DNA of 64,000 bases from Paenibacillus paridis (GTDB taxonomy: Bacteria > Bacillota > Bacilli > Paenibacillales > Paenibacillaceae), in the NCBI RefSeq assembly GCF_006345825.1, contig NZ_VCIX01000092.1, forward strand, positions 248,001-312,000. The letters are read 5' to 3'. Position numbers and translations under genes: made by a program. The notes beneath the pieces were generated by a model. The model made no database searches. It had not been told where the DNA came from and saw only the letters and a list, made by a program, of their open reading frames with translations. Shown here piece by piece: positions 51,788 to 60,997 of the stretch (position 1 is its first letter; each line of letters begins with the position of its first letter).

Positions 51788-53269
51788 ATGACAAATAGCG
51801 AAAACACAACGAATCTGAATGTTCCTGAAATTGATAACTATATTGGAGGCGAATGGAAATCGCCGCTCACGGGAAGGCGCAAGCCGGGCTTTAATCCGGC
51901 CCGCAGCAGTGAGACGGTTAGCTTAACGCCCGAATCCGGCTACGAGGATCTAAGCATTGCGGTTGAATCCGCCGAAGCGGCTCGGAAAGCTTGGCAAAAG
52001 CTGGCGGGTGCGCAGCGCGGAGCGCTCCTCTTCAAGGCGGCTGATCTGCTGGAGAGCCGTATGAATGAGATCGGCCATGCGATGACCCGAGAGATGGGCA
52101 AGACGCTTGGCGAGGCGAAGGGCGAGACGGCTCGTGGCGCGGCTATTTTACGTTATTATGCCGGCGAGGGAATGCGTTCGGTCGGCGACGTGATTCCGGC
52201 AACTGATGCGGAAGCGCTGATGTTCACGACCCGTGCGCCGCTTGGCGTCGTCGGTGTCATTTCCCCTTGGAATTTTCCTGTTGCAATTCCTATATGGAAA
52301 ATGGCTCCTGCACTGGTGTTTGGCAATACCGTCGTCTGGAAGCCGGCGGCTGAAACGGCCCTCACCGCATCACTGGTCATGGATTGCTTCCACGAAGCCG
52401 GTTTTCCGGCGGGGGTTGTGAACATGGTCATCGGAGACGGTGCCGTTATTGGACAGGGAATTGCCGAGCATCCGGGCATTCACGGCGTAACCTTTACGGG
52501 CTCTGACACAGTCGGCAAGCGTGTCGGCCAGACAGCGCTGGCACGCGGGGCGAAGTACCAGCTGGAGATGGGCGGTAAAAATCCGATCATCATCGCAGCT
52601 GATGCCGATCTGGATCTAGCGGTTGATGCTACAATTAGCGGAGGGCTTCGCTCCACCGGCCAGAAGTGTACTGCAACGAGCCGGGTTATCGTCGTCAGTG
52701 ACGTTTACGAGACGTTTAGGGCGAAATTGCTCGAGAAGGTAACAAAGCTTCAGGTGGGCGACGGCTTGAACCCGGAGACGTGGCTTGGCCCGTGCGCTAG
52801 CCGGAAGCAGTATGAAACTGTGCTTGATTACATTCGCAAGGGTAAGGAAGAAGGAGCAGAGCTGCTGTTCGGCGGCGAGCGACTGGACGATCCGGCGTTA
52901 GCGGACGGCTATTTCATCACTCCGGCCGTATTCGACAAGGTGACTTCGTCGATGGCCATTGCTCGGGAGGAAATTTTTGGGCCGGTGCTGGCGTTAATTG
53001 AGGCACGCGACCTGGATGAGGCAATTGAACTCGCGAACGATACAAAATATGGACTCAGCGCCTCCCTTTATACGAGCAATTTGGGTTATGCATTAAAGTT
53101 CATTCAGGAAACAGATGCAGGTCTCGTTCGGGTTAACGCCGAGACTGCTGGCGTGGAGCTGCAGGCACCGTTCGGCGGCATGAAGGGCTCTAGCTCCCAC
53201 TCTCGCGAGCAGGGGCAGGCGGCCATCGAGTTTTACACATCTGTGAAAACGGTATTTATGAAGCCTTAA
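51788..53269 (+). CDS. Aldehyde dehydrogenase, probable 2-oxoglutarate semialdehyde dehydrogenase
   Basis: The 493-residue product has full aldehyde-dehydrogenase length, general base Glu260 in LEMGGKNP and catalytic Cys294 in GQKCTATSR, and the cofactor-binding SPWNFPVAIP and FTGSDTVGKR segments. In this operon it probably oxidises 2-oxoglutarate semialdehyde to 2-oxoglutarate with NAD(P)+, feeding the citric-acid cycle. The substrate is inferred from neighbours. It is spaced 12 and 19 bp from the flanking genes, consistent with one operon. Confidence 0.88.
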   Translation: MTNSENTTNLNVPEIDNYIGGEWKSPLTGRRKPGFNPARSSETVSLTPESGYEDLSIAVESAEAARKAWQKLAGAQRGALLFKAADLLESRMNEIGHAMTREMGKTLGEAKGETARGAAILRYYAGEGMRSVGDVIPATDAEALMFTTRAPLGVVGVISPWNFPVAIPIWKMAPALVFGNTVVWKPAAETALTASLVMDCFHEAGFPAGVVNMVIGDGAVIGQGIAEHPGIHGVTFTGSDTVGKRVGQTALARGAKYQLEMGGKNPIIIAADADLDLAVDATISGGLRSTGQKCTATSRVIVVSDVYETFRAKLLEKVTKLQVGDGLNPETWLGPCASRKQYETVLDYIRKGKEEGAELLFGGERLDDPALADGYFITPAVFDKVTSSMAIAREEIFGPVLALIEARDLDEAIELANDTKYGLSASLYTSNLGYALKFIQETDAGLVRVNAETAGVELQAPFGGMKGSSSHSREQGQAAIEFYTSVKTVFMKP

Positions 53270-53288
53270 CCAGAAGGGGACACGCGCG

Positions 53289-55283
53289 ATGGAGGATCTG
53301 TTAAAACATGTTATGGGCCCGGACGGCGCGGACTATTTCGAGGTGGCTACACATGCTCCGGGGCCATCCGGCAAGCTCCCGCTAACTCCGGAGCTTTTAC
53401 TGAACGCGCCTAGTGGCGACCTGTTCGGCTGGAGCCAGAATGTCGGCATGGGATGGCGGACGGATCGCTTGCTGGGCAGGGAGGTTCTCATTATGGGGAC
53501 GCTTGGCGGCATCCGTAACGAGGACGGGACACCTGCCGCGCTAGGCTACCACACTGGCCACTGGGAAATCGGCCTATTAATGAAGGCGGCGGCGAAAGAA
53601 ATTACCGAGGCGGGCGGCATACCTTTCGCAGCTCATGTTAGCGATCCGTGCGACGGACGCTCGCAGGGCACATCGGGCATGTTTGATTCTTTGCCTTACC
53701 GCAACGATGCGGCAATGGTGATGCGTCGACTGATCCGCTCGCTGCCTACCCGAGCAGCTGTTGTTGGAGTCGCGACCTGCGACAAAGGCTTGCCTGCGAT
53801 GATGCTGGCGCTTGCCGGAATGAAAGGTTTGCCTGGGGTTATTGTGCCTGGCGGCGTTACACTGCCGCCGACAAATGGCGAGGATGCCGGCAAAATTCAG
53901 ACGATTGGCGCACGATATGCTAACGGCGAGCTGTCGTTGGAGGAGGCTGCCGATCTCGGTTGCCGAGCTTGCGCGACGCCGGGCGGAGGCTGCCAGTTCC
54001 TCGGAACGGCGGGAACGGCGCAGGTCGTAGCGGAGGCACTCGGGCTGACCGTGCCTCATGCCGCGCTGGCTCCCTCGGGTCAGCCGGTCTGGACAGAGAT
54101 GGCGCGTCAATCCGCGCGTGCGGCTATGGCGCTTGCCAGAAAGGGCCTTACACTGGGTGACCTGCTTACAGACGCGTCTATTCAAAACGCAATGGCGGTT
54201 CATGCTGCCTTCGGCGGCTCGACGAACCTGCTGCTGCATATTCCTGCGATTGCTCATGCTGCAGGGCTCAAGGTGCCAAATGCCAGCGACTGGGCGGCAG
54301 TTAACCGCAAGGTTCCCCGGCTGGTCAGTGTGCTGCCGAATGGCCCTGTTCCACATCCGACAGTTCGTGTGTTTCTTGCCGGCGGTGTACCGGAGGTTAT
54401 GCTTCATCTGCGACGGCTCGGCGTGCTCGATGTAAGCGTGCTCACCGCAGCAGGTGTGACATTAAATGAGACGCTGGACTGGTGGGAGACCTCTGAGCGT
54501 CGGCAAAGCATGCGAAACTATCTTGCAGAGCAAGAAGGGATCGACCCCGATACGGTTATCTACAGCCCGGAACAGGCGCGGATCGCTGGCTTGGCGCCGA
54601 CGGTTACGTTCCCGTCTGGAAATATCGCGCCGGAAGGCTCCGTCATAAAGTCAACGGCTATCGATGCGTCGGTTCTTGACGTCGATGGTGTATTCCGGCA
54701 TGTCGGACGGGTCAAGGTATACACGACCGAGCGCGACGCCATTCGCGCCATTAAGACCGGAGGCATCTCCGCTGGCGACATATTGGCACTGATCGGGCGC
54801 GGCCCAACAGGGACCGGGATGGAAGAGACGTACCAGTTGACATCAGCGCTGAAGCATTTGACCTTCGGCAAGCAGGTGTCGCTTCTGACCGACGCCAGGT
54901 TCTCTGGCGTGTCGACTGGCGCCTGTATCGGACATATCGGGCCGGAAGCACTTGCAGGCGGTCCCGTTGGGCGCTTGCGTGATGGAGACTGGGTAGATAT
55001 CCGTATCGACACACGCAAGTTAGAGGGCTCCATCGATATGGTCGGCTGCGGCGAACTGCCGGACACTCCTGAGGCGGGAGCAACGATCCTTTCCTCAAGA
55101 ACGCCGCATCCCTCGCTTGCGGAAGACCCTGATCTTCCGGATGATACCCGTCTTTGGGCCGCGCTGCAATCAGCGAGCGGCGGAACCTGGAAAGGCTGTG
55201 TGTATGATACAGACCGCATTATTCAGACGCTGGAGGCAGGCAAGCGTATGCTTGCTCTGGAAGCTGGCGCTGGAGAAGGCTGA
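53289..55283 (+). CDS. IlvD/Edd-family dehydratase, YjhG/YagF type (pentonate dehydratase)
   Basis: The 664-residue product matches the length and signatures of the YjhG/YagF branch of D-xylonate dehydratases. Iron-sulfur cluster cysteines are plausible at Cys121 (SDPCDGRSQGT), Cys164 (ATCDKG) and Cys235 (GGGCQFLGT). It removes water from a pentonate to give 2-keto-3-deoxypentonate, the substrate of the first gene in the operon. Gene order is thus reverse to pathway order. The gene for the first step (pentose dehydrogenase and lactonase) is not in the window. D-xylonate is the best guess given the xylan genes around; L-arabinonate is possible. Confidence 0.88.
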   Translation: MEDLLKHVMGPDGADYFEVATHAPGPSGKLPLTPELLLNAPSGDLFGWSQNVGMGWRTDRLLGREVLIMGTLGGIRNEDGTPAALGYHTGHWEIGLLMKAAAKEITEAGGIPFAAHVSDPCDGRSQGTSGMFDSLPYRNDAAMVMRRLIRSLPTRAAVVGVATCDKGLPAMMLALAGMKGLPGVIVPGGVTLPPTNGEDAGKIQTIGARYANGELSLEEAADLGCRACATPGGGCQFLGTAGTAQVVAEALGLTVPHAALAPSGQPVWTEMARQSARAAMALARKGLTLGDLLTDASIQNAMAVHAAFGGSTNLLLHIPAIAHAAGLKVPNASDWAAVNRKVPRLVSVLPNGPVPHPTVRVFLAGGVPEVMLHLRRLGVLDVSVLTAAGVTLNETLDWWETSERRQSMRNYLAEQEGIDPDTVIYSPEQARIAGLAPTVTFPSGNIAPEGSVIKSTAIDASVLDVDGVFRHVGRVKVYTTERDAIRAIKTGGISAGDILALIGRGPTGTGMEETYQLTSALKHLTFGKQVSLLTDARFSGVSTGACIGHIGPEALAGGPVGRLRDGDWVDIRIDTRKLEGSIDMVGCGELPDTPEAGATILSSRTPHPSLAEDPDLPDDTRLWAALQSASGGTWKGCVYDTDRIIQTLEAGKRMLALEAGAGEG

Positions 55284-55350
55284 TTCATCAGGACTTGACA
55301 GAGGTATTGCGTCAAGGGGATAAGGGTTGGGACAAGTAACGTTGATGAAT

Positions 55351-55374
55351 GGGCCTGCTCGCTTGAGCGGGCCC
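55351..55374 (+). terminator. GC-rich hairpin between the dehydratase and GH43 genes
   Basis: GGGCCTGCTC (55351-55360) pairs with GAGCGGGCCC (55365-55374) with one mismatch around a four-base loop. No T-run follows, so it probably attenuates or protects mRNA rather than ending it. Confidence 0.6.
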
Positions 55375-55398
55375 AATTACAGAATAGGGGAGATACAA

Positions 55399-56934
55399 AT
55401 GTCAAAGAACCCTATTATTTGGGGGGATTACCCGGATCTCGACGTCATACGGGTTGGCGATACGTACTACATGGTCAGCACTACCATGCATATGATGCCG
55501 GGCTGCGTCATCTTGCGCTCGTATGATTTGCTGCATTGGGAAACGGCAACGCATGTATTCGATGTTCTAGAGAATACGCCTGCACAGCGGCTAGAAAACG
55601 GACAGCAAATTTATGGCCAAGGGATGTGGGCTGCATCTCTGCGCCATCATAATGGGAAATTTTATGTTGTCTTTGCGGCAAATGATACACGCAAGACTTA
55701 TTTGTACTCAGCTGAGGAGATCAACGGGCCTTGGACTAAGCAATATATTGAAGGCTTTTATCACGATTGCTCGTTGCTGTTTGACGATGACGGTCGCGTG
55801 TATTTAATCTACGGAAATGCAGAGATCATGCTCACGGAACTAAAGGACGATCTTTCCGGTCCCAAGCCTGGCGGTCTAGAACGTGTGATCGTAAGAGATA
55901 CCCCGCCGTATAATTTGGGTTATGAGGGGGCGCACTTTTACAAGATCAGTGGCAAATATTATGCCTTCTTCATTCACATATCGCCAGCGTACGGCCGTAG
56001 AACCCAAGCTTGTTATGTATCGGATTCGCTGGAGGGTGAATTTGTTGGCGGCGAGGTCTTCAATGACGATAGGGGGTACTTCAATTCTGGAGTCGCGCAA
56101 GGCGGGATCGTTGATACGCCGGAAGGACAATGGTATGCCCTATTATTTCAAGACCATGGAGCTGTGGGCAGGGTTCCGGTTATCGTTCCATTGGAGTTTG
56201 TGGATGGTTTCCCAATTTTTGCGAAGGAGACGCCCAAAACGATTGACATCCCAAGCACAAGACCTGGCTACATGTACAAATCTCTGATTGGAAGTGATGA
56301 TTTCCGCTATGAGCCGGATTCAAACGGGAAGGTTCAATTGAAAGATTTTTGGCAATGGAATCATATTCCTAATGAAACGCTTTGGTCGGTGACCGAAAAA
56401 CCAGGAAGCTACCGAGTGCGCTCCGGAACTATAAGTCCTAACCTGACATTTGCGATCAACACGCTCACACAACGCGCAATAGGTCCTGCTTGCGAAGCAG
56501 TGGTTACCCTTGATGGAAGCAAGCTGAACAATGGCGATTATGCGGGGTTATGTTTCTTAATCGGCACGTACGCCTACATAGCCATGACCCAAGAAGAGGG
56601 GCAATTATATCTGGTACTGATGGCTAGAAAAAGCGAAGATACATCTTTATTCGGAAGCATGGTGGATGACGAGCCTGGGACAGAGTATGCCAGGGTTCCC
56701 ATCTACGGAACTAAGGTCATGCTTAAAGCGTACGGCAACTTTATGAATAATACGGATACATGCACGTTCAGCTACCGGGAGGGTGAGGAATGGAAGCAGC
56801 TCGGTAATCCCCATCAAATGGTATACAAGCTTGATCATTTTATGGGATGCCGGATCGGGCTGTTTTTATTCTCTACAGATAGGTTTGGAGGAATGGCCGA
56901 GTTTTCGAAGTTCCAGTATAATGTATTATCGTAA
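55399..56934 (+). CDS. GH43-family glycosidase (beta-xylosidase/arabinofuranosidase type)
   Basis: The 511-residue product has an N-terminal five-bladed propeller (~1-300) and a C-terminal concanavalin-like domain (~310-510), the two-domain layout of GH43 beta-xylosidases and arabinofuranosidases. Catalytic residues: base Asp13 (WGDYPDLD), pKa-setting Asp123 (FYHDCSLLF) and acid Glu176 (GYEGAHFYK). There is no signal peptide, so it acts on imported xylo- or arabino-oligosaccharides. The ATG at 55399 is chosen because GGGGAGA precedes it. It runs in the same direction as the pentonate operon, 115 bp behind it, so a pentose made here would feed the Weimberg route. Confidence 0.93.
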   Translation: MSKNPIIWGDYPDLDVIRVGDTYYMVSTTMHMMPGCVILRSYDLLHWETATHVFDVLENTPAQRLENGQQIYGQGMWAASLRHHNGKFYVVFAANDTRKTYLYSAEEINGPWTKQYIEGFYHDCSLLFDDDGRVYLIYGNAEIMLTELKDDLSGPKPGGLERVIVRDTPPYNLGYEGAHFYKISGKYYAFFIHISPAYGRRTQACYVSDSLEGEFVGGEVFNDDRGYFNSGVAQGGIVDTPEGQWYALLFQDHGAVGRVPVIVPLEFVDGFPIFAKETPKTIDIPSTRPGYMYKSLIGSDDFRYEPDSNGKVQLKDFWQWNHIPNETLWSVTEKPGSYRVRSGTISPNLTFAINTLTQRAIGPACEAVVTLDGSKLNNGDYAGLCFLIGTYAYIAMTQEEGQLYLVLMARKSEDTSLFGSMVDDEPGTEYARVPIYGTKVMLKAYGNFMNNTDTCTFSYREGEEWKQLGNPHQMVYKLDHFMGCRIGLFLFSTDRFGGMAEFSKFQYNVLS

Positions 56935-57034
56935 TTTGCTTCATAATCAGAAGCCGAATTAAATAACATGATCCTCTTACAGTGAACAGAGTCAATAATA
57001 TACACCAATGGTAAAAAGGTTGATTTGCAATGAT

Positions 57035-57068
57035 GCCCTTTCAGCTTCCCGGTTGGAAGCGAAAGGGC
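57035..57068. terminator. Hairpin between convergent genes
   Basis: GCCCTTTCaGCTTCC pairs with GGAAGCgAAAGGGC across a four-base loop, in the gap between GH43 and the convergent permease gene. T-rich flanks are modest on both sides. Confidence 0.65.
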
Positions 57069-57162
57069 TAAAAAGGTTACCTTCTTGTTGGTTGAAGCTT
57101 TCTTATCCTTATGAATCATTGCAAGGAACCTGCATGTTCCTCTCCACATGATCCTGTTGTCA

Positions 57163-58083
57163 TTAACCTTTCACACCGCCAACGACCATTCCTTTGACAA
57201 AATACTTTTGTAGAAACGGATAGACCATAATAATTGGCACACTGGCTACGATCGTCATCGTTGCGCGAACCGATGTTGGCGTAACCGTCGTTACATTTCC
57301 CTGCGCATTAGCAAAGGCATCAGCGGCCGAGCCGCCGGAACTTGTCGTAGCGCTTGAAGTGGACAACACCTTCATTAGTTCGTACTGCAAGGTACTTAGG
57401 TTAGGCCGTGAAGAGTTGTACAAGAATACGTCAAACCAGGAGTTCCACTGGGAAACCGCTACGAATAGTGACACTGTAGCAAGAGCTGGTATAGTAAGCG
57501 GAAGCACAATGCGAGCAAAGGTAATGAAGTCTCCGGCACCATCCATTTTGGCTGACTCCATGATGCCCTCCGGCAAACCTTCAATGAAGGAGCGGATAAC
57601 AATCATATTGAACACGCCGATAATGCCGGGGATAATGTATACCCAGAAGCTATTCAGCATCCCAAGCTCTTTGTTTAGCAGGTAGGTCGGAATCAAGCCG
57701 CCGCTGAAATACATCGTAAAAATAAAGGTCATAGATACAAATTTTTTCAATGCATATTCAGGACGGCTTATGGTATAGGCCAGCATCGCCGTACAAAAGA
57801 CGGAGATGATCGTCCCGATAATCGTCCGAGCCGCGGAGATAAAGGTCGCATAAAACACATTGGATTCGTTAAACACATATTCAAAGTTTCTCAGCGTCCA
57901 TTCGCGTGGCCAAATATAAATGCTGCCTCGAATCGAATCATTCGCATCGTTAAACGACAAAGCAAACATGTTCAAGAAGGGATAAAGGGTCAAAATAACC
58001 AGAATAATCATAAAAATAATGTTGCATACATCGAATATTTTATCGCCTATTGAAGAATTTCGAGCTGTTTTGGTATGTTCCAT
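57163..58083 (-). CDS. ABC sugar importer permease (LplC/YtcP type)
   Basis: The 306-residue membrane protein has about six helices, the EAA loop MESAKMDGAGDF, the FALSFNDA periplasmic turn and the GGVKG C-terminus of LplC/YtcP permeases. It pairs with the permease encoded just upstream (19 bp gap). AAAGGAGG lies before its start. It is the last gene of the minus-strand importer operon controlled by the two-component system to its right. Confidence 0.93.
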   Translation of the reverse strand: MEHTKTARNSSIGDKIFDVCNIIFMIILVILTLYPFLNMFALSFNDANDSIRGSIYIWPREWTLRNFEYVFNESNVFYATFISAARTIIGTIISVFCTAMLAYTISRPEYALKKFVSMTFIFTMYFSGGLIPTYLLNKELGMLNSFWVYIIPGIIGVFNMIVIRSFIEGLPEGIMESAKMDGAGDFITFARIVLPLTIPALATVSLFVAVSQWNSWFDVFLYNSSRPNLSTLQYELMKVLSTSSATTSSGGSAADAFANAQGNVTTVTPTSVRATMTIVASVPIIMVYPFLQKYFVKGMVVGGVKG

Positions 58084-58102
58084 AGCCTTTGCCTCCTTTC
58101 AT

Positions 58103-59062
58103 TTAGTACAATCTGCTTTCGCCCATTCGTTTGGCGAGGTTGTTGGCTGCGATGAGGAAGATGAAGCTGACGACGGTTTTAAACATACCGGCTGCGGTCG
58201 CCAATCCAAAGTTATTCATTTGCATCCCGTATTTCAAGACGAAAATATCCAGATTTTCCGAAAACTCCACATTGATACCGTTGCCAAGCAAGTACTGCGC
58301 TTCGAACCCGGACTCCAGAATGTGGCCTAAATTCATAATGAGCAGGATGACAATGACCGGCTTCATGCCCGGCAGCGTAACATGCCACATCCGTTGAAGG
58401 CGCGAGGCGCCATCCATTTCAGCCGCTTCATATTGTGTCGGATCAATCGTTGTAATGGCGGCCAAATAAATGATAGTGTTCCAGCCGACATTTTTCCATA
58501 CTTCCGTTACGCCGAGAATCCCCCAGAAATATTCGCCAACTCCCAACCATAAAATAGGATGATCGATGAGCTGCAATCGGAGCAGCAATACATTGACGAT
58601 CCCCTCCGGTGCGAGTGCGGTTTGCACGATATTTGCAGCGACTACCCATGAGATAAAATGCGGCAAGTAGCTGATTGTCTGTACCGTTCGCTTAAAGTAA
58701 ACCTTACGCAATTCATTCAGCAGCAGTGCCAGCACGATGGCCGTTGCAAATCCCAGTACTAGATTAATAGAGCTCATAACGAGCGTATTGCGTAGGACGA
58801 GATAAAACTGTTGTTCCTGAAACAATGATTTGAAGTTATCTAAACCGATCCAGGTCTGGTCAAAAAGATCCTTTGCCAATTTGAATTTTTGAAAAGCGAT
58901 CGTCCATCCCCAGAGCGGAATATATTTAAATAGAATAACCCAGACGAGAAAAGGCAATGACATCAGCATAAGCATTTTCTGTTTGGATAATGTTTTGAAT
59001 AAGGTTTTCAGGCGCGAATCTTCAGAAGTCGATCCTGCCAGCTGTACTGCATGTTTCTCCAC
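58103..59062 (-). CDS. ABC sugar importer permease (LplB/YteP type)
   Basis: The 319-residue membrane protein has about six helices, the LplB-type FKYIPLWGWTIAFQKFK start (~45-61) and the EAA loop YEAAEMDGASRL. It makes the channel with the next permease. In aldouronate/xylan loci of related bacteria, lplA-lplB-ytcP sit with yesM-yesN, as here. No ATPase gene is present. Confidence 0.93.
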   Translation of the reverse strand: MEKHAVQLAGSTSEDSRLKTLFKTLSKQKMLMLMSLPFLVWVILFKYIPLWGWTIAFQKFKLAKDLFDQTWIGLDNFKSLFQEQQFYLVLRNTLVMSSINLVLGFATAIVLALLLNELRKVYFKRTVQTISYLPHFISWVVAANIVQTALAPEGIVNVLLLRLQLIDHPILWLGVGEYFWGILGVTEVWKNVGWNTIIYLAAITTIDPTQYEAAEMDGASRLQRMWHVTLPGMKPVIVILLIMNLGHILESGFEAQYLLGNGINVEFSENLDIFVLKYGMQMNNFGLATAAGMFKTVVSFIFLIAANNLAKRMGESRLY

Positions 59063-59113
59063 CCGATCCGTCTCCCTTCCGGCAAAAACTGTCTCTCTTG
59101 AGCAAGCTTAGAA

Positions 59114-59142
59114 GGGAAAAGTGAAGCGGCTTCACTTTTCCC
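59114..59142 (-). terminator. Perfect palindrome between binding-protein and permease genes
   Basis: GGGAAAAGTGAAG pairs perfectly with CTTCACTTTTCCC around CGG. On the minus (transcribed) strand the U-run that follows is weak, so it likely stabilises the binding-protein mRNA or only attenuates the permeases. The strong T-run lies on the plus-strand side. Confidence 0.8.
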
Positions 59143-59172
59143 GGTTTTTTATGATCATTCAAATGCTGCTGT

Positions 59173-60870
59173 CTACCAATTTCCTTCGATACGATCCTTT
59201 ACTTTGGCGGTAACAAATTTTTCAAATCCAGCAGAACCTAGCTTATTAAACTCTGCGATGTATTCATTCCAAATGGACTCAAAGGCGGTTTCAGAAGCGA
59301 ACACCATTTTTGGATAGTATTTCTGCTGTAGATCGCCTGCTTTCTGATTGAAGATCTGTTCAGGTGATCCTTGTTCTTTCTCGATACTCCATGCAGGGTA
59401 CCAAGCGCGTTCTACCGGTTCGGAGTAAAAGCCGGAGAAGGTCTTCAGACCGTAGGCTTTAAGCAGGGCTAGATCGCCCTCCGTGTAATTGACCGCCGCT
59501 ACCTCTGGCTGGCTGGTAGGCACATGAGCATTACCATCCTCGTACACCGAGTTGTTGCCATAACGCGGCCACTCATAATCGAAGTACGCCCAGCCATATG
59601 TGCGTCTGAATTCATTGTCGTTGCGGTTGGCTAATTGCTCCTTGCTCATGATGAAACGACCTTCTTCATTAACGGAATAGGTGACATCCTTCTCGCCCCA
59701 TTGAATGAGCTTCTGGTTTTCTTCGGTCAACATGTTATCCCAATATTTAATGATTCGTTCCGGGTCCTCAGCGCTCACGGTAATTCCTAGCCCGCGGTTG
59801 TTGACGAAGGAAGGAGGATCAATATAGGCGTCTGTGATGCTTTCATCAAAGACAATAGGTAGCGCCACATAACGAAGGTCGTCATTGCCCGCCGCTTTCA
59901 GATTGTTGGTAGCATCGCCAATCTGCCAAGCATAGTTGACATATCCCAGCACGCGGCCGGACGTTAGTTTAGCCAAGTACTGGTCTTTATTTGCAGTAAA
60001 GGTTTCTGGATCAAGCAAGCTTTTCCGGTTCATTGCATTTAATGAGGTAAGCCAGCGCTTCTCATATTCACTAGCCATATAAAGCTTGGCTTCATGAGTC
60101 TGCATGTCGACCAGGACGTTGCCGTCGTTCGGATATCCGGCTAGATGCATCGGCTGGTTGGTGATGGTGAAAAACTCGCCTGGAGTGCCTGCGAACGTAA
60201 GGAAGCCAATCGTGCCTTTTCCGTCTACAGAAGGGTATTTGGCTTGATACTGCTCGATCAGATCAAAATATTGATCAAGCGTTTTCACTTCGGGATAACC
60301 AAATTCTTTCAGTACACGTCGTTGCATCCAAAATGTACTGGACGCGTCCGGCTCCATCAAATAGCCGTTTACGTTGGCTGTGAAAGGAAGAATATAGATG
60401 TTGCCGTCCTCATTCGTGATTTTGTCCATATAATCGCCGTACACACGCTTGATGTTAGGACCATACTTCTCAATCAGGTCGTTAAGCGGGATGAACGCGC
60501 CTGCGTCGAGAAGCTTAGAAAGCTCGCCTACTGGAGAGATGACATCGGGATAATCGCCGCCGGCGATCATGACACCAGACTTTGTGCTTGCATCTCCTAC
60601 GACATACTCCATTTTCCAATCGACGCCTGTCTGACCTTGGAGAATTTTGCCGATGGTCGTGTTGCTGGCAATCACATCTTTATTCGTACCGAAGGCGAAG
60701 TAATCGTAGGTTACCGGGTCTGTACTTACCTCACCACTTGTTCCTTCTGTTGCTTTGTTTCCGCCTGTTTGCTTGTTTCCTCCTGGATCATTATTTGAGC
60801 AGCCAGCAAGGAGGATTGTCATAGCCGTTAGAACAGCTAGGCTAGATTGCAGCCATTTTTTGTTGCGCAT
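59173..60870 (-). CDS. Extracellular oligosaccharide-binding lipoprotein (LplA/YtcQ type)
   Basis: The 565-residue product has a lipoprotein signal ending LLAGC (Cys24) and the fold and length of LplA/YtcQ proteins (YDYFAFGTNKDVIASNTTIGK and DWKMEYVVGDASTK start, IISYP-type hinge). It supplies the two permeases downstream. ATG 60870 is chosen because AAAGGGGAT lies just upstream; an ATG eight codons earlier lacks one. A cre site lies directly on the promoter. The substrate is likely a xylan- or other hemicellulose-derived oligosaccharide, by context only. Confidence 0.92.
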   Translation of the reverse strand: MRNKKWLQSSLAVLTAMTILLAGCSNNDPGGNKQTGGNKATEGTSGEVSTDPVTYDYFAFGTNKDVIASNTTIGKILQGQTGVDWKMEYVVGDASTKSGVMIAGGDYPDVISPVGELSKLLDAGAFIPLNDLIEKYGPNIKRVYGDYMDKITNEDGNIYILPFTANVNGYLMEPDASSTFWMQRRVLKEFGYPEVKTLDQYFDLIEQYQAKYPSVDGKGTIGFLTFAGTPGEFFTITNQPMHLAGYPNDGNVLVDMQTHEAKLYMASEYEKRWLTSLNAMNRKSLLDPETFTANKDQYLAKLTSGRVLGYVNYAWQIGDATNNLKAAGNDDLRYVALPIVFDESITDAYIDPPSFVNNRGLGITVSAEDPERIIKYWDNMLTEENQKLIQWGEKDVTYSVNEEGRFIMSKEQLANRNDNEFRRTYGWAYFDYEWPRYGNNSVYEDGNAHVPTSQPEVAAVNYTEGDLALLKAYGLKTFSGFYSEPVERAWYPAWSIEKEQGSPEQIFNQKAGDLQQKYYPKMVFASETAFESIWNEYIAEFNKLGSAGFEKFVTAKVKDRIEGNW

Positions 60871-60899
60871 TGCCGTATCCCCTTTCTCTATCAAAGTAT

Positions 60900-60918
60900 T
60901 GTAAGCACTTTCAGTATA
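60900..60918 (-). promoter_or_regulatory. cre site overlapping the -10 of the importer promoter
   Basis: On the minus strand, -10 TATACT (60913-60918) runs directly into the cre-like TGAAAGTGCTTACA (60900-60913, 13 of 14 matches). There is no good -35, which fits activation by the adjacent YesN-type regulator. Confidence 0.7.
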
Positions 60919-60997
60919 GAAGATCGTGTTTGTGATTGTTATATATCAAACCTTAGATTGGTCTTTGAATAATTAAGTACTTCGTGCTCGGAGGTTA

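Noticed and set aside
53577..54407. 276-codon minus-strand open frame inside the dehydratase gene
   Set aside because: Same reason: an arginine-rich shadow of a GC-rich gene, with no domain and no ribosome binding site.
54560..55219. 219-codon minus-strand open frame inside the dehydratase gene
   Set aside because: High GC content of the dehydratase gene makes long antisense frames likely; the sense frame has clear family motifs.
60145..60798. 217-codon plus-strand open frame opposite the binding-protein gene
   Set aside because: Antisense shadow of a clear LplA-type lipoprotein gene.
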